Origin: Bacteroidales bacterium
GTDB taxonomy: Bacteria > Bacteroidota > Bacteroidia > Bacteroidales > VadinHA17
Length of the DNA: 44,867 bases
NCBI GenBank assembly: GCA_027067975.1
Contig: JAMOUS010000124.1
Span: 1 to 44,867, forward strand
Reading direction: 5' to 3'
Below are positions 1-8,686 of the stretch, in pieces. A program made the position numbers and the translations under genes. The notes below the pieces were generated by a model. It saw only the letters and a program-made list of their open reading frames with translations, was not told the DNA's origin and did not search any database. Every line of letters starts with the position of its first letter. The stretch's first letter is position 1.

Positions 1-345
1 ATGCAGCGTCTCCTTACCTCCATGCCCTATGCCCCCAAACAGTTCCGTCTCGCAAAACAAACCCTCCTCGAAAGGATACGCACCGAACGCATCACAGGAG
101 AAAAGATCTACACCTCGTGGCTCGAGAACCGCGATCGCGGCATCGACCATGACGTGCGGGAAGATATCTACCACGAGGTGGAGAAGATGAGCGCCGAAGA
201 CCTCCGCCATTTCTTCGATGAACACATCAAGAACAAAAAATACACCCTCCTGGTGTTGGGTGCGAAAGGATCGCTCGACCGCGACCTGTTACGCCGCTGG
301 GGAGAGGTGGAGGAAGTCTCCCTGCGCGATCTCTTCGGATACTGA
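1..345 (+). CDS. M16 family zinc peptidase, C-terminal fragment (partial at window edge)
   Basis: The first 114 residues of reading frame 1 look like the end of an M16 (insulinase/pitrilysin-like) peptidase: a helical stretch (FRLAKQTLLERI), a segment of the KMSAEDLRHFFDEHI kind and a terminal LLVLGAKGSLD strand followed by DLFGY, as in Bacteroidetes M16 proteins. The HxxEH zinc site lies upstream and is not visible. The ATG at base 1 is most likely an internal methionine because the frame is open to the window edge. It ends 28 bases before the next start, so co-transcription with the RlpA-like gene is plausible. An alternative is the end of another M16-fold, non-catalytic subunit. Confidence 0.75.
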   Translation: MQRLLTSMPYAPKQFRLAKQTLLERIRTERITGEKIYTSWLENRDRGIDHDVREDIYHEVEKMSAEDLRHFFDEHIKNKKYTLLVLGAKGSLDRDLLRRWGEVEEVSLRDLFGY

Positions 346-373
346 TCACAGAAATGAAAACCGCTTACCAACC

Positions 374-1051
374 ATGAAAAGGCTTATTCCGTTCGTGATC
401 CTCCTGTTGCTCGCCGTTGCCGGCACGGCGCAACAGGTGTTCGTGCAATATGGCAAGGCATCGTTCTATGCCGACAAGTTCAACGGCCGCAAGACCGCCA
501 GCGGCGAGATCTTCCGCAACGACCAGCTCACGGCGGCACATCTGACGCTGCCCTTCGGGTCGATGGTGAAGGTGACCAACCTGGAGAACCACCGCTCGAT
601 CGTCGTACGCATCAACGACCGCGGGCCGTATGTGGAGGGGCGGATCATCGACCTCACGAAGACCGCTGCCCGCATGCTGGGGTTTGTCGACCAAGGCACG
701 GCCCGCGTAAAGATCGAACTGGTGAACGGCGCCGCCGCCCCTGCGGCGGCAGCCCCCGCCGCCACCGCCCCGGAAAGCTCCCGCACCTATTACACTTTCA
801 TCGCCCGCCGCACCCACCCGAAAGGCTTCGGCATCCAGGTGGGCAGCTTCCGCGAACTCTCCAACCTCATGAACATCACCGACAAGCTGCCGGAGCGGGA
901 GAAGAAAAGGCTGGTGATCCAGGCGGCCGAGGTGAATCGCATCCGCGTCTACCGCGTCATCCTGGGCCAGTATGCCGATCGCCGGGAGGCGGAGAAAGAG
1001 CTGAAGAAGGTGCGCAGGACCTACCCCGACGCCTTCATCATCACCTATTGA
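374..1051 (+). CDS. RlpA-like double-psi beta-barrel protein with SPOR domain
   Basis: A 225-residue exported protein. Residues 1-19 are a signal peptide ending in AGTA-Q. Residues about 22-115 form an RlpA-type double-psi beta-barrel (GKASFYADKFNGRKTASGE, INDRGPYVEGRIIDLT). An Ala/Pro-rich linker follows, and about 150-225 resemble a SPOR domain (GFGIQVGSFRELSN, YRVILGQYADRREAEKEL), which binds denuded septal glycan. RlpA proteins are septal lytic transglycosylases or related wall proteins, and the family's His (AAHLTLPFG) and Asp (NDRGP) are present. The ATG at 374 was chosen because it opens directly into the signal peptide. The longer 218 start in the ORF track overlaps the M16 gene and adds unrelated sequence. 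Confidence 0.85.
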   Translation: MKRLIPFVILLLLAVAGTAQQVFVQYGKASFYADKFNGRKTASGEIFRNDQLTAAHLTLPFGSMVKVTNLENHRSIVVRINDRGPYVEGRIIDLTKTAARMLGFVDQGTARVKIELVNGAAAPAAAAPAATAPESSRTYYTFIARRTHPKGFGIQVGSFRELSNLMNITDKLPEREKKRLVIQAAEVNRIRVYRVILGQYADRREAEKELKKVRRTYPDAFIITY

Positions 1052-1070
1052 ACCGGAAAAATACGATACC

Positions 1071-2513
1071 ATGGTGCATAGAAGGGATTTTATCAAGAAG
1101 AGTGCGGTGGCGGCGGGGGCCGTCACCCTGGGCACGCCGGCCGTGCCGGCCTTCCTGCGCGGGGGCTCCTACCCCTCACGCCGTCCGCCGCTGCGGGAGC
1201 GCCGTTTCGTCAGTGAGGCGGTGGAAGAGACACTCCGCCGTGTGAGCCGTGACATCGCCGACCCCGAGCTGCGGTGGATGTTCAACAACTGCTTCCCCAA
1301 CACCCTCGACACAACGGTCTTTTACAAAGAGGAGGGAGGCCTCCCCGACACGTTCGTCATCACCGGCGACATCCACGCCATGTGGCTGCGCGACTCGTCG
1401 GCCCAGGTATGGCCGTATGTCGCGCTGGCGGGCGGTGACCCGTCACTGCGCAAGCTGCTCGAGGGCGTGATCCGCCGCCAGACCCGCTGCATCCTCATCG
1501 ACCCATATGCCAACGCCTTCAACGACGGTCCCACCGGCAGCGAATGGGAGAAGGACCTCACCGCGATGAAGCCCGAGCTGCATGAACGCAAGTGGGAGGT
1601 CGACTCCCTCTGTTACCCCATCCGTCTGGCCCACGGCTACTGGAAGAGCACCGGCCATGACGCTTTCATGGACGACGCCTGGCGGCGGGCCATGCGGAGC
1701 GTGATCCGCACCTTCCGCGAGCAGCAGCGTAAGGACGGCCCCGGCCCTTACACCTTCATGCGGGTCACCGCCCGCCAGACCGACACCGTCGCCGGCATGG
1801 GCTACGGCAACCCCTGGCGCCCCAACGGCATGATCTGCTCGGTGTTCCGCCCCTCCGACGATGCCACGATCTTCCTCGGCCTCGTTCCTTCCAACTTCTT
1901 CGCCGTGAAGGCTCTGCGGCAGATGGCCGAGATGGCCGGCCATGCCGGCGACAGCGGCCTCGCCGGCGACGCCCTTGCCCTCGCCGCAGAGGTAGAGAAG
2001 GCCCTGCGGCAGTACGCCGTTGTCGACCATCTCCACTACGGCAAGGTCTATCCCTTCGAGGTGGACGGCTACGGCAACGCCCTCTTCATGGACGACGGCA
2101 ACATCCCCAGCCTGCTGGCGATGCCCTACTTGGGGACCGTCGCCTCCGACGACCCGGTGTACCGCAATACGCGGCGTTTTCTGCTTTCGGGCGACAATCC
2201 CTGGTTCTTCCGCGGCAAGGCCGCCGAAGGCATCGGCAGCCCCCACACCGGCCGCGACATGATCTGGCCGCTGGCCCTCCTCGCCCGCACCCTCACCAGC
2301 GACAACGAAGAGGAGATCCTCCAAAACCTGCGGTGGCTCGTCCGCTCCAACGCCGGCACCGGCTTCATGCATGAGTCGTTCCACAAGGACGATCCCTCCC
2401 GCTTCACCCGCAAGTGGTTCGCCTGGGCCAACACCCTCTTCGGCGAACTCATCCTGAAACTTCATGCCGAACATCCCGCCCTCCTCCAGAAAAGCATGTC
2501 GGAAATCCAATAA
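1071..2513 (+). CDS. Glycoside hydrolase family 125 (exo-alpha-1,6-mannosidase-like)
   Basis: 480 residues matching the GH125 family (formerly DUF1237), metal-independent exo-alpha-1,6-mannosidases acting on N-glycan mannose branches. Recognisable stretches are DIHAMWLRDSSAQVWPYV, NAFNDGPTGSEWEKDL, the WEVDSLCYPIRLAHGYWK block and the C-terminal GFMHESFHKDDPSRFTRKWF block. The N-terminus has a Tat-type signal (RRDFIKKSAVAAGAVTLG), so it is probably exported folded to the periplasm. It starts 20 bases after the RlpA-like gene and sits just upstream of a sugar porter and kinase, which suggests it supplies a sugar to that cluster. The porter gene has its own promoter-like box. Full length for the family; the substrate is inferred from the family only. 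Confidence 0.9.
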   Translation: MVHRRDFIKKSAVAAGAVTLGTPAVPAFLRGGSYPSRRPPLRERRFVSEAVEETLRRVSRDIADPELRWMFNNCFPNTLDTTVFYKEEGGLPDTFVITGDIHAMWLRDSSAQVWPYVALAGGDPSLRKLLEGVIRRQTRCILIDPYANAFNDGPTGSEWEKDLTAMKPELHERKWEVDSLCYPIRLAHGYWKSTGHDAFMDDAWRRAMRSVIRTFREQQRKDGPGPYTFMRVTARQTDTVAGMGYGNPWRPNGMICSVFRPSDDATIFLGLVPSNFFAVKALRQMAEMAGHAGDSGLAGDALALAAEVEKALRQYAVVDHLHYGKVYPFEVDGYGNALFMDDGNIPSLLAMPYLGTVASDDPVYRNTRRFLLSGDNPWFFRGKAAEGIGSPHTGRDMIWPLALLARTLTSDNEEEILQNLRWLVRSNAGTGFMHESFHKDDPSRFTRKWFAWANTLFGELILKLHAEHPALLQKSMSEIQ

Positions 2514-2519
2514 AATTCC

Positions 2520-2527
2520 TATTTTTG
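2520..2527 (+). promoter_or_regulatory. Bacteroidetes -7 box upstream of the sugar porter
   Basis: TATTTTTG matches the Bacteroidetes -7 consensus TAnnTTTG exactly. It lies between the GH125 stop and the porter ATG at 2564. I see no clear -33 TTTG at the right distance, so this is a partial promoter call. Confidence 0.45.
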
Positions 2528-2563
2528 CCCTCAAACCGCCTAAAACGATTTAACCACACATCC

Positions 2564-3757
2564 ATGGAAAAACGTTCAAAACTTCAGGTGGCAGCGGTGT
2601 TCCTGGCCTTTCTGGCCATGGGCTTCGGCGACGCCGTAGGGCCTTTTGTGGGGCTGGTGCGTGAACATTACCAGACCACCAACTTTCTGGCCACGCTCAT
2701 TCCCTCGATCAGCCTGCTGATGTTCCTGGTGCTCTCGATCCCGGTGAGCATCTACCAGGACAAAAGAGGGAAGAAGCATGTGATGGTGCTGGGGCTGACC
2801 GTGGCACTCATCGGCCTGGTGATCCCCATCATCGGCGGGCTGAAGGCCGACGACCCCGACTCGTTTCCCTATTCGCTTTTCCTGTTGACGGTGTTGCTGC
2901 TGGGCGCCGGCGCCACCATCCTGCAGGTGGCGGGCAACCCCATCATGCGCGACGTCTCTCCCGAAGGGAAATACTCCCGCAACCTTTCCCTGGCCCAGTT
3001 CATCAAGGCCATCGGCTCGCTGTCGGGGCCGCTGATCCCCGTCGCCGCCGCCCGTTACTTTGACGCCGGCTGGGAGATCATCTTCCCCATTTACTCCATC
3101 TCCCTGCTCATCACCCTGGCCATCCTCATCCCTACCCCCATCCATGAGAAAAAAGATCCCAACTCCCATCCCGCCACCTTCCGCTCGAGCTTCCGCCTAC
3201 TCACGAATCCTTTCGTGCTGCTGATGACCCTCGGCATTTTCGTGTACGTGGGAGCGGAGGTGTCCGTCAGCTCGGGCATCCCCCTTTACCTCGAAGACAA
3301 ATACGGCATCGACATCCAGAAGCTCGGCCTGGCCGGAACGGGACTCTTCTTCCTTTTCCTGATGACAGGCCGTTTCCTGGGGGCCATCATCCTCTCGTGG
3401 ATGAAAGCCCAGCGTTTTCTGGTGATCACCTCCCTCTTCGCCGTGGCCGGCCTGTTGCTCCTGCTCTTCGGCGGCAAGCCCCTGGCCATCTTCAGCATCT
3501 CGCTCATCGGCATCAGCTTTGCCAATATCTTTCCTCTGATCTTTTCCATCACCATCGACCGGATGCCGGAACACACCAACGAGCTCTCCGGCCTGATGAT
3601 CTCCGCCATCTTCGGCGGGGCGGTGCTGCCGCCGATCATGGGGAAAGTGGCCGACCTCACCAACACCGGCATCGGCCTGTTGGTACCCCTGGCGGCCATC
3701 CTCTACATCCTCTACCTCTCATTCTATGTCTCCGGCAAAACAACAGTGAAAGCATAA
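2564..3757 (+). CDS. MFS sugar transporter, FucP/FHS-like
   Basis: 397 residues with about 12 hydrophobic segments. The motif GAGATILQVAGNPIMRDVSP in TM4/5 resembles the fucose-galactose-glucose:H+ symporter branch (FucP, GluP, NagP), which imports monosaccharides across the inner membrane by proton symport. The cytoplasmic loop after TM2 reads YQDKRGKKHVM. The start at 2564 follows a -7 box and opens into TM1; the 2414 start would overlap the GH125 gene in another frame. A ROK sugar kinase follows 34 bases downstream, so import and phosphorylation are probably coupled. The sugar is not determinable from sequence; hexose or N-acetylhexosamine are the natural candidates. Confidence 0.85.
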   Translation: MEKRSKLQVAAVFLAFLAMGFGDAVGPFVGLVREHYQTTNFLATLIPSISLLMFLVLSIPVSIYQDKRGKKHVMVLGLTVALIGLVIPIIGGLKADDPDSFPYSLFLLTVLLLGAGATILQVAGNPIMRDVSPEGKYSRNLSLAQFIKAIGSLSGPLIPVAAARYFDAGWEIIFPIYSISLLITLAILIPTPIHEKKDPNSHPATFRSSFRLLTNPFVLLMTLGIFVYVGAEVSVSSGIPLYLEDKYGIDIQKLGLAGTGLFFLFLMTGRFLGAIILSWMKAQRFLVITSLFAVAGLLLLLFGGKPLAIFSISLIGISFANIFPLIFSITIDRMPEHTNELSGLMISAIFGGAVLPPIMGKVADLTNTGIGLLVPLAAILYILYLSFYVSGKTTVKA

Positions 3758-3791
3758 GATAACCGAACAACATTCCAATCAAACAGAAGCC

Positions 3792-4757
3792 ATGAAAAAA
3801 GCGGTAACCATCGGCATTGACATAGGAGGGACCAACACCGTGATGGGCGTGGTCGACCGTGACGGGAACATCCTGGCCGAAAACCGGATCTCCACCACCG
3901 ACTATCCCGATATCGCCGACTATGTGGCGGCGCTGCACCAAGCCTTCACCGCCGCCCTGGCGGAGGCGGGCAGCGAGGTCGAGCTGAAGGCCATCGGCAT
4001 CGGCGCCCCCAACGGCAACTACTACCACGGCACCATCGAATACCCGCCCAACCTCATCTGGGAGGGAGTGATCCCCCTGTGCGAGATGATCTCGAAGAAC
4101 GTCGACGTGCCGGTGGTGCTCACCAACGATGCCAACGCCGCCGCACTGGGCGAGATGATCTACGGCGGCGCCCGCAACATGAAGAACTTCATTGTCTATA
4201 CGCTGGGCACAGGGCTGGGCAGCGGCATCGTCATCAACGGCGAGGTGTTGTACGGTTCCACCGGCTTTGCCGGCGAGATCGGCCACATCATCATGGTGCC
4301 GGGGGGACGCGACTGCGGCTGTGGCCGCCAGGGATGCCTGGAGACCTATGTCTCGGCCACGGGCATCGTCCGCACCGTCGAGGAGCTGCTCGCACAACGG
4401 CGTGACCCCAGTCCCTTGCGCAAAGTACCTCCCGAAACACTCACCTCCAAGATGATCACCGAGGCGGCCCAGCAGGGCGATCGCATTGCCCTCGAAGCAT
4501 TCGACCGCACCGCCGACATGCTGGCCCTCTCGATCGTCAATTCGGTGGCCTTCTCCAGCCCCGAGGCGATCTTCCTCTTCGGCGGCCTCTCCAACGCCGG
4601 GAAATATCTTTTCGACCCCGTCGAAAAATATGTCAACGAAAAGATCCAGACCATCTTCAAGGGCACGGTACGCATCCTCCCCTCGGAGATCCCCGAGAAC
4701 AACGCCGCCATCCTCGGCGCCAGCGCCCTCGCCTGGAAAGAGATCGAAAAACAGTGA
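3792..4757 (+). CDS. ROK family sugar kinase (copy 1)
   Basis: 321 residues of an ROK kinase. The N-terminal phosphate-binding motif is GIDIGGTNTVMGVVD, the catalytic Asp lies in TNDANAAALGE, the second ATP motif is TLGTGLGSG, the sugar-binding EIGH motif is at about residue 160, and a zinc loop CGCGRQGCLE follows. ROK kinases phosphorylate glucose, mannose, GlcNAc or ManNAc at O6. It follows the porter by 34 bases and precedes the CBM9-like gene by 2 bases. It is clearly paralogous to the ROK gene at 8687: both share MIYGGA..MKNF and GCLETYVSATGI. Glucokinase is the default name, but the neighbourhood makes an N-acetylhexosamine kinase equally plausible. Confidence 0.9.
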   Translation: MKKAVTIGIDIGGTNTVMGVVDRDGNILAENRISTTDYPDIADYVAALHQAFTAALAEAGSEVELKAIGIGAPNGNYYHGTIEYPPNLIWEGVIPLCEMISKNVDVPVVLTNDANAAALGEMIYGGARNMKNFIVYTLGTGLGSGIVINGEVLYGSTGFAGEIGHIIMVPGGRDCGCGRQGCLETYVSATGIVRTVEELLAQRRDPSPLRKVPPETLTSKMITEAAQQGDRIALEAFDRTADMLALSIVNSVAFSSPEAIFLFGGLSNAGKYLFDPVEKYVNEKIQTIFKGTVRILPSEIPENNAAILGASALAWKEIEKQ

Positions 4758-4759
4758 CC

Positions 4760-5413
4760 ATGGAACCTTTCAAGATCCCCCGACTGCCGTTCGATGATCC
4801 CGCCCAGGATCCTGCGGGTCTCTCGGCCCACATGGACACCCTCCCGAAGGAAGAGATCGGCGTGATCAACTGGCCCGAGTTCTCTTACAAACCCGAAGTG
4901 CACTTCGCCGTGGCCTGGGCGCCGGGCATGATCGTGGTGAAGTATTACGTGCGCGAAGAGGTCATCCGCGCCCGTTTCACGGAGGACAACGCGCCGGTGT
5001 GGAAGGACAGCTGTGTGGAGTTCTTTGTCGCCCCCGGCGACGACGGCGTCTATTACAACTTCGAGATCAACTGCATCGGCACCTGCCTGGCCGAAAAAGG
5101 GCTCTCCCGCTCCCCGCGCGAGAAGCTGCAGCCCGAGGTGATCGAACATATCAAACGTTTCCCCTCCCTCGGCGTAGCCCCCTTCGAAGAAAAGAAGGGC
5201 GACTTCTCCTGGGAGCTGCTGGCCATCATACCGGTCGCTTCGTTCGTCGACCATGCGGTGGAGCCCGATTTGCAGGGAAAGACCTTCCGCGCCAACTTCT
5301 ACAAATGCGGTGACGAGCTCTCCAAACCCCATTACCTCACCTGGAACCCGGTCCGTACGCCGCAACCCGACTACCACCGGCCGGAGTTCTTCCGCGAGAT
5401 CCTCTTCGTCTGA
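4760..5413 (+). CDS. CBM9-like (DOMON-fold) carbohydrate-binding protein
   Basis: 217 residues resembling the carbohydrate-binding family 9-like proteins common in Bacteroidetes: VHFAVAWAPGMIVVKYYVRE, then the hallmark DNAPVWKDSCVEFFVAPG and YYNFEINCIGTCL, ending NPVRTPQPDYHRPEFFREILFV. There is no signal peptide, so it would be cytoplasmic, which is odd for a glycan-binding module; its partner or ligand is unknown. The ATG at 4760 is 2 bases after the kinase stop. The ORF track's 4754 start is a GTG that overlaps the kinase stop and is less likely. Translational coupling to the ROK kinase suggests a role in the same sugar pathway. Confidence 0.8.
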   Translation: MEPFKIPRLPFDDPAQDPAGLSAHMDTLPKEEIGVINWPEFSYKPEVHFAVAWAPGMIVVKYYVREEVIRARFTEDNAPVWKDSCVEFFVAPGDDGVYYNFEINCIGTCLAEKGLSRSPREKLQPEVIEHIKRFPSLGVAPFEEKKGDFSWELLAIIPVASFVDHAVEPDLQGKTFRANFYKCGDELSKPHYLTWNPVRTPQPDYHRPEFFREILFV

Positions 5414-5466
5414 TCTCTCTTCCTCGCCGGTTTTTTCCCCTCTTTCACATAGGGCAACACCCCTGT

Positions 5467-5497
5467 TTTGAGAATTCCTCCTTTTTTTGTATCTTTG
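5467..5497 (+). promoter_or_regulatory. Bacteroidetes sigma promoter of the PFK operon
   Basis: TTTG at 5467-5470, a 19-nt spacer, then TATCTTTG at 5490-5497, an exact fit to TTTG-N19-21-TAnnTTTG. The predicted start of transcription is near 5503, which excludes the TTG at 5509 as a sensible start and supports the ATG at 5542. Confidence 0.8.
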
Positions 5498-5541
5498 GTT
5501 CGATTTGTTTGGAACTAAAAATAATCAAAAAAACCACTGAC

Positions 5542-6741
5542 ATGAAACAGGGAAATGCGATCATAGGACAGTCGGGAGGCCCCACGGCCGTGATCAACGC
5601 CTCGCTGGCAGGCGTGGTGGAAGAGGCCCTCAGAACCCCCGGCATCCGGAACATCTACGGCATGAACTACGGCATCGAAGGGTTCATGAACGAAGAGATC
5701 ATCGACCTGGGACGTCAGCCCAAAGAGATCATCGAAGGATTGAAACACACCCCCTCGTCGGCCCTCGGCTCCACACGCCACAAGGTGCAGGACGAGGATT
5801 TCCCCCGCATCCTCGAGGTGCTGAAGAAATATGACATCCGTTATTTCTTCCTCATCGGCGGCAACGACACCATGGACACCGTCAACCGGGTCGAGCAGTT
5901 CTGCCGCGAAGCCGGCTATGAGATGATCGGCGTCGGCATCCCCAAGACCGTCGACAACGACCTCTTTGGCACCGATCATACGCCGGGTTTCGCCTCGGCC
6001 GCCCGTTCCAACATCCTCAACGTCTTGCAGGCCGGATTCCTCGCCCGCGACATGAAACGGGTCGATCAGTTCGTCATTTACCAGACCATCGGCCGGGATG
6101 CCGGCTGGCTCGCCGCCGCCACCGCCATGGCCAAAAAGGACGAAGACGATGCCCCCCATCTCATCTACGCTCCCGAGTTCGTCTTCGACAAGGAAAAGTT
6201 CCTGGCCGACTTCGAGAAAGTTTACAAGAAGTACGGCTGGGTCTCGATCGTCTGCGGCGAAGGGATCAAGTATGCCGACGGCACGCCGGTGAGCGCCTCC
6301 AAGGTGAAGGACAAGTTCTCCAACGTCGAGTTCGGCGCCATGGGGGGCACCAGCGTCGCCATCAACCTCCACCGCATGATCACCGAAAAGTTCGGCTTCC
6401 GCGGTGAGTTCCAGATCACCGAGTCGCTTATCATGTCGGCCGAGGACCGTGTCCTCGAACGGGATGTCGAGGAGGCTTACCAGTGTGGCGTCAAGGCCGT
6501 CGAGCTCGCCCGCGACGGCGTCAGCGGCATGATGGTCGCCATGAAACGCACCTCCAACGACCCCTATACCATCGAATATACCCAGGTACCCCTCAACGAC
6601 GTAGCCGTCAAGGCCAAGCCGATGCCGCTCGAGTATTTCAACGAAGAGGGCAACTTCGTCAGCGAGAAGTTCATCGAATACATGAAACCCCTCACCGGAC
6701 CCCTGCCGGAGTTCGTGAGGCTGCAACCGATCAAACCCTGA
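5542..6741 (+). CDS. 6-phosphofructokinase, PPi-dependent type
   Basis: 399 residues of the phosphofructokinase family. The N-terminal loop is GQSGGPTAVINAS. The phosphoryl-donor motif is GGNDTMDT instead of the GGDGS of ATP enzymes, and the catalytic loop is PKTVDND. An Asp at the second Gly position of GGDG and a Lys before TxDND mark pyrophosphate-using or mixed-donor PFKs. The Asn where most members have Asp is notable but I recall it in a subgroup of this clade. It would phosphorylate fructose-6-P (or possibly tagatose-6-P or sedoheptulose-7-P). It is the first gene after a strong promoter and is followed by PIG-L and SIS genes with short gaps, forming one operon that ends at a strong terminator. 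Confidence 0.9.
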   Translation: MKQGNAIIGQSGGPTAVINASLAGVVEEALRTPGIRNIYGMNYGIEGFMNEEIIDLGRQPKEIIEGLKHTPSSALGSTRHKVQDEDFPRILEVLKKYDIRYFFLIGGNDTMDTVNRVEQFCREAGYEMIGVGIPKTVDNDLFGTDHTPGFASAARSNILNVLQAGFLARDMKRVDQFVIYQTIGRDAGWLAAATAMAKKDEDDAPHLIYAPEFVFDKEKFLADFEKVYKKYGWVSIVCGEGIKYADGTPVSASKVKDKFSNVEFGAMGGTSVAINLHRMITEKFGFRGEFQITESLIMSAEDRVLERDVEEAYQCGVKAVELARDGVSGMMVAMKRTSNDPYTIEYTQVPLNDVAVKAKPMPLEYFNEEGNFVSEKFIEYMKPLTGPLPEFVRLQPIKP

Positions 6742-6770
6742 AACCACAGAACATCTAAAAACGCAAAACC

Positions 6771-7538
6771 ATGGAACACACTTTCAACAAGGTCGTCCTC
6801 TCGCTCCACGCTCATCCCGATGATACCGAGGCGTTCTGCGCCGGCACGCTGAAGCTGCTCAAGGACAAAGGCTACAAGATCGTCATCGCCACAATGACCG
6901 CCGGCGGGATGGGCGGCATCAACTCGACCGAGGAGAAGACCATCGCCCTCCGCAAGGAGGAGGCCCGCAAAGCCGCCGCCGTCCTCGACGCCGAATATTA
7001 CTGTCTCGACGGTCGCGACGGCTTCCTCTTCGACACCACCGAGATGCGGCTGAAGACCATCTCCCTCATCCGCAAGGTGCGGGCAGGCATCGTCATCACC
7101 CACCTGCCCATCGACTACCACAGCGACCATCGCACCACCTGTAATATCGTCGAGTCGGCCGCGATGATCTCGTCACTGCCCAACGTGCCGGTGGAAGAGG
7201 AGCCCCTGGAGATCACCCCGCTGCTCTATCACTCCGCACCGCTGACCCTCTCCGACCCCATCGGCAACCGGATCGCTCCCCCCACCTTCTTCGTCGATAT
7301 CACCAGCGCCATCGAGACCAAGATGGACATGCTTGCCCATCACCAGTCGCAGATGGACCTTATGCGCCACATGCACAAGATGGACGACTTCTTCGGCGAG
7401 ATGAAGAAGAACAATGTCGATTACGGCAAGATGGTAGGCGTCGACTACGCCGAACCTTTCTGGCAGCACCTGGGCGGCGGGTTCCAGAAAGATCCCCTCA
7501 TCCAGGAAGAACTGAAAGAATTCATCAAAACCCTTTAA
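6771..7538 (+). CDS. PIG-L family N-acetylglucosaminyl deacetylase-like protein
   Basis: 255 residues with the PIG-L/LmbE zinc hydrolase signature: SLHAHPDDTEAFCAGTL (the AHPDD zinc motif) at about residue 13-29 and the third ligand in HLPIDYHSDHRTT at about 113. These enzymes remove the N-acetyl group from GlcNAc-containing substrates (GlcNAc-PI, mycothiol and bacillithiol precursors, diacetylchitobiose). There is no signal peptide, so it is cytosolic. Placed between PFK and a GlmS/AgaS-like SIS protein (29-base and 11-base gaps), it may deacetylate an intracellular amino sugar or its phosphate in place of NagA/AgaA. That role is inferred from context only. Bacillithiol BshB is an alternative within the family. 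Confidence 0.85.
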   Translation: MEHTFNKVVLSLHAHPDDTEAFCAGTLKLLKDKGYKIVIATMTAGGMGGINSTEEKTIALRKEEARKAAAVLDAEYYCLDGRDGFLFDTTEMRLKTISLIRKVRAGIVITHLPIDYHSDHRTTCNIVESAAMISSLPNVPVEEEPLEITPLLYHSAPLTLSDPIGNRIAPPTFFVDITSAIETKMDMLAHHQSQMDLMRHMHKMDDFFGEMKKNNVDYGKMVGVDYAEPFWQHLGGGFQKDPLIQEELKEFIKTL

Positions 7539-7549
7539 CCTGAAAAGCC

Positions 7550-8566
7550 ATGAACCTGAACGAGAAGAAGTATTCGCAATACGCACTGGTACGTGAGATG
7601 CTGGAGACTTCGGATGTGATCCGCAAGTTCGATCCGGCTGCTTCGGAGCGTTTTGTCCAGCCGATCCGCAGTAAGAAAGGCCTGTTCCTCACCGGCGAGG
7701 GGAGCAGCCGCATCTTCCCTGCCAAGCGCACCCTCACCGCCTCGCTGCAGGAGGGGGTGCCGGTACCCATCTTCACCGAAGGAGCCACGCAGGCTCTGGA
7801 ATACAAGTTCGACGACCTGGCCGTCTTCGGCGCCTCCAACTCGGGCAAGACCAAAGAGGTGGTACGCCTCTTCAAACACCTGAAGGAGAGCGGCCACACC
7901 GCCTTCTTCGGTCTCACCGCCAACAGCGGCACGCCCCTCCAGGACCTCGCCCTCGACACCCACGTGCTGGGCTGTGGCAAAGAGGACGCCGTCGCCGCCA
8001 CCAAATCGGTCATCGAACAGGGCCTATTCTATGACAGCCTCTACCGCCACCTCACCGGCAAGAAGATGCCCGGCCTCGACGAATTGGCCGACAAGGTCGA
8101 AGAGGCCATGACCCTCCGCGTCGACAGCAGCCTCGTCGAAAAGATGAAAAATGCCGGGATGATCTACTTCGCCGGCCGCAATACCGGCGTCGCCGAAGAG
8201 CTCACGCTCAAGACCAACGAGATCACCCGCAAGAAATCCGACTACCTCGAAGGCACCTATGCCGCCCACGGCATTGAAGAGGTGATGAACCCCGACGAGG
8301 TCGTCATCGTCGTCGACCCCTTCGAGAGCGAAGAGGAGAAGTTCCAGGAGGTGCTCGTCAAAGGTGTCGGCATGACCGTCGTGGCCATCTCACACCGCCA
8401 GACCAGCTTCCCCACCATCCTCATCCCCGACGGCGGAGCATACAAAGACTATGTAGAACTGGCCGCCGGATGGAACGTCCTCGTCGAGATCGGCATCGCC
8501 CTCGGCATCAACCTCGACAAACCCGAAAGGGCCCGCAAGGTGGGGAACGAATACACCGGAGATTAA
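7550..8566 (+). CDS. SIS domain sugar isomerase, GlmS/AgaS-like
   Basis: 338 residues containing two SIS (phosphosugar isomerase) domains like the C-terminal half of GlmS: GEGSSRIFPAKRT and FGASNSGKTKEVV bind phosphosugar, EDAVAATKSVIEQG matches the GlmS VASTKSF region, and KSDYLEGTYAAHGIEEVMNP matches the helix with the catalytic Glu and His. The tail NLDKPERARK resembles the GlmS end. It lacks a glutaminase domain, so like AgaS or FrlB it probably runs in the catabolic direction, deaminating or isomerising an amino-sugar phosphate. It is the last gene of the PFK-PIG-L-SIS operon, directly before the terminator at 8597. Confidence 0.85.
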   Translation: MNLNEKKYSQYALVREMLETSDVIRKFDPAASERFVQPIRSKKGLFLTGEGSSRIFPAKRTLTASLQEGVPVPIFTEGATQALEYKFDDLAVFGASNSGKTKEVVRLFKHLKESGHTAFFGLTANSGTPLQDLALDTHVLGCGKEDAVAATKSVIEQGLFYDSLYRHLTGKKMPGLDELADKVEEAMTLRVDSSLVEKMKNAGMIYFAGRNTGVAEELTLKTNEITRKKSDYLEGTYAAHGIEEVMNPDEVVIVVDPFESEEEKFQEVLVKGVGMTVVAISHRQTSFPTILIPDGGAYKDYVELAAGWNVLVEIGIALGINLDKPERARKVGNEYTGD

Positions 8567-8596
8567 GCCAGGCTCCCTTTTTGATCCCTCATTGGG

Positions 8597-8632
8597 AAGA
8601 AGACCCGGGTCATGCCCGGGTCTTCTTTTTTT
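8597..8632 (+). terminator. Strong intrinsic terminator
   Basis: A perfect 13-bp stem (AAGAAGACCCGGG with its complement) around a 5-nt TCATG loop, with a T run at 8626-8632. It lies 30 bases after the SIS stop and ends the PFK operon, separating it from the second ROK gene. Confidence 0.95.
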
Positions 8633-8665
8633 GGTTCTTTTTTATACGAACTTTTTTTACATTTG
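8630..8665 (+). promoter_or_regulatory. Probable promoter of the second ROK kinase
   Basis: TACATTTG at 8658-8665 matches TAnnTTTG. TTTG at 8630-8633 is the nearest upstream -33 element but the 24-nt spacer is longer than usual. It follows the terminator T run directly and precedes the ATG by 21 bases. Confidence 0.5.
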
Positions 8666-8686
8666 CCCGGAACAAAACCTTTCTTT

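Noticed and set aside
5509-5541. TTG start at 5509 for PFK
   Set aside because: Lies within a few bases of the predicted transcription start; family N-terminus begins at the ATG at 5542.
5515-6747. 410-aa minus-strand ORF over the PFK gene
   Set aside because: Antisense shadow; the PFK frame has all family motifs and a promoter.
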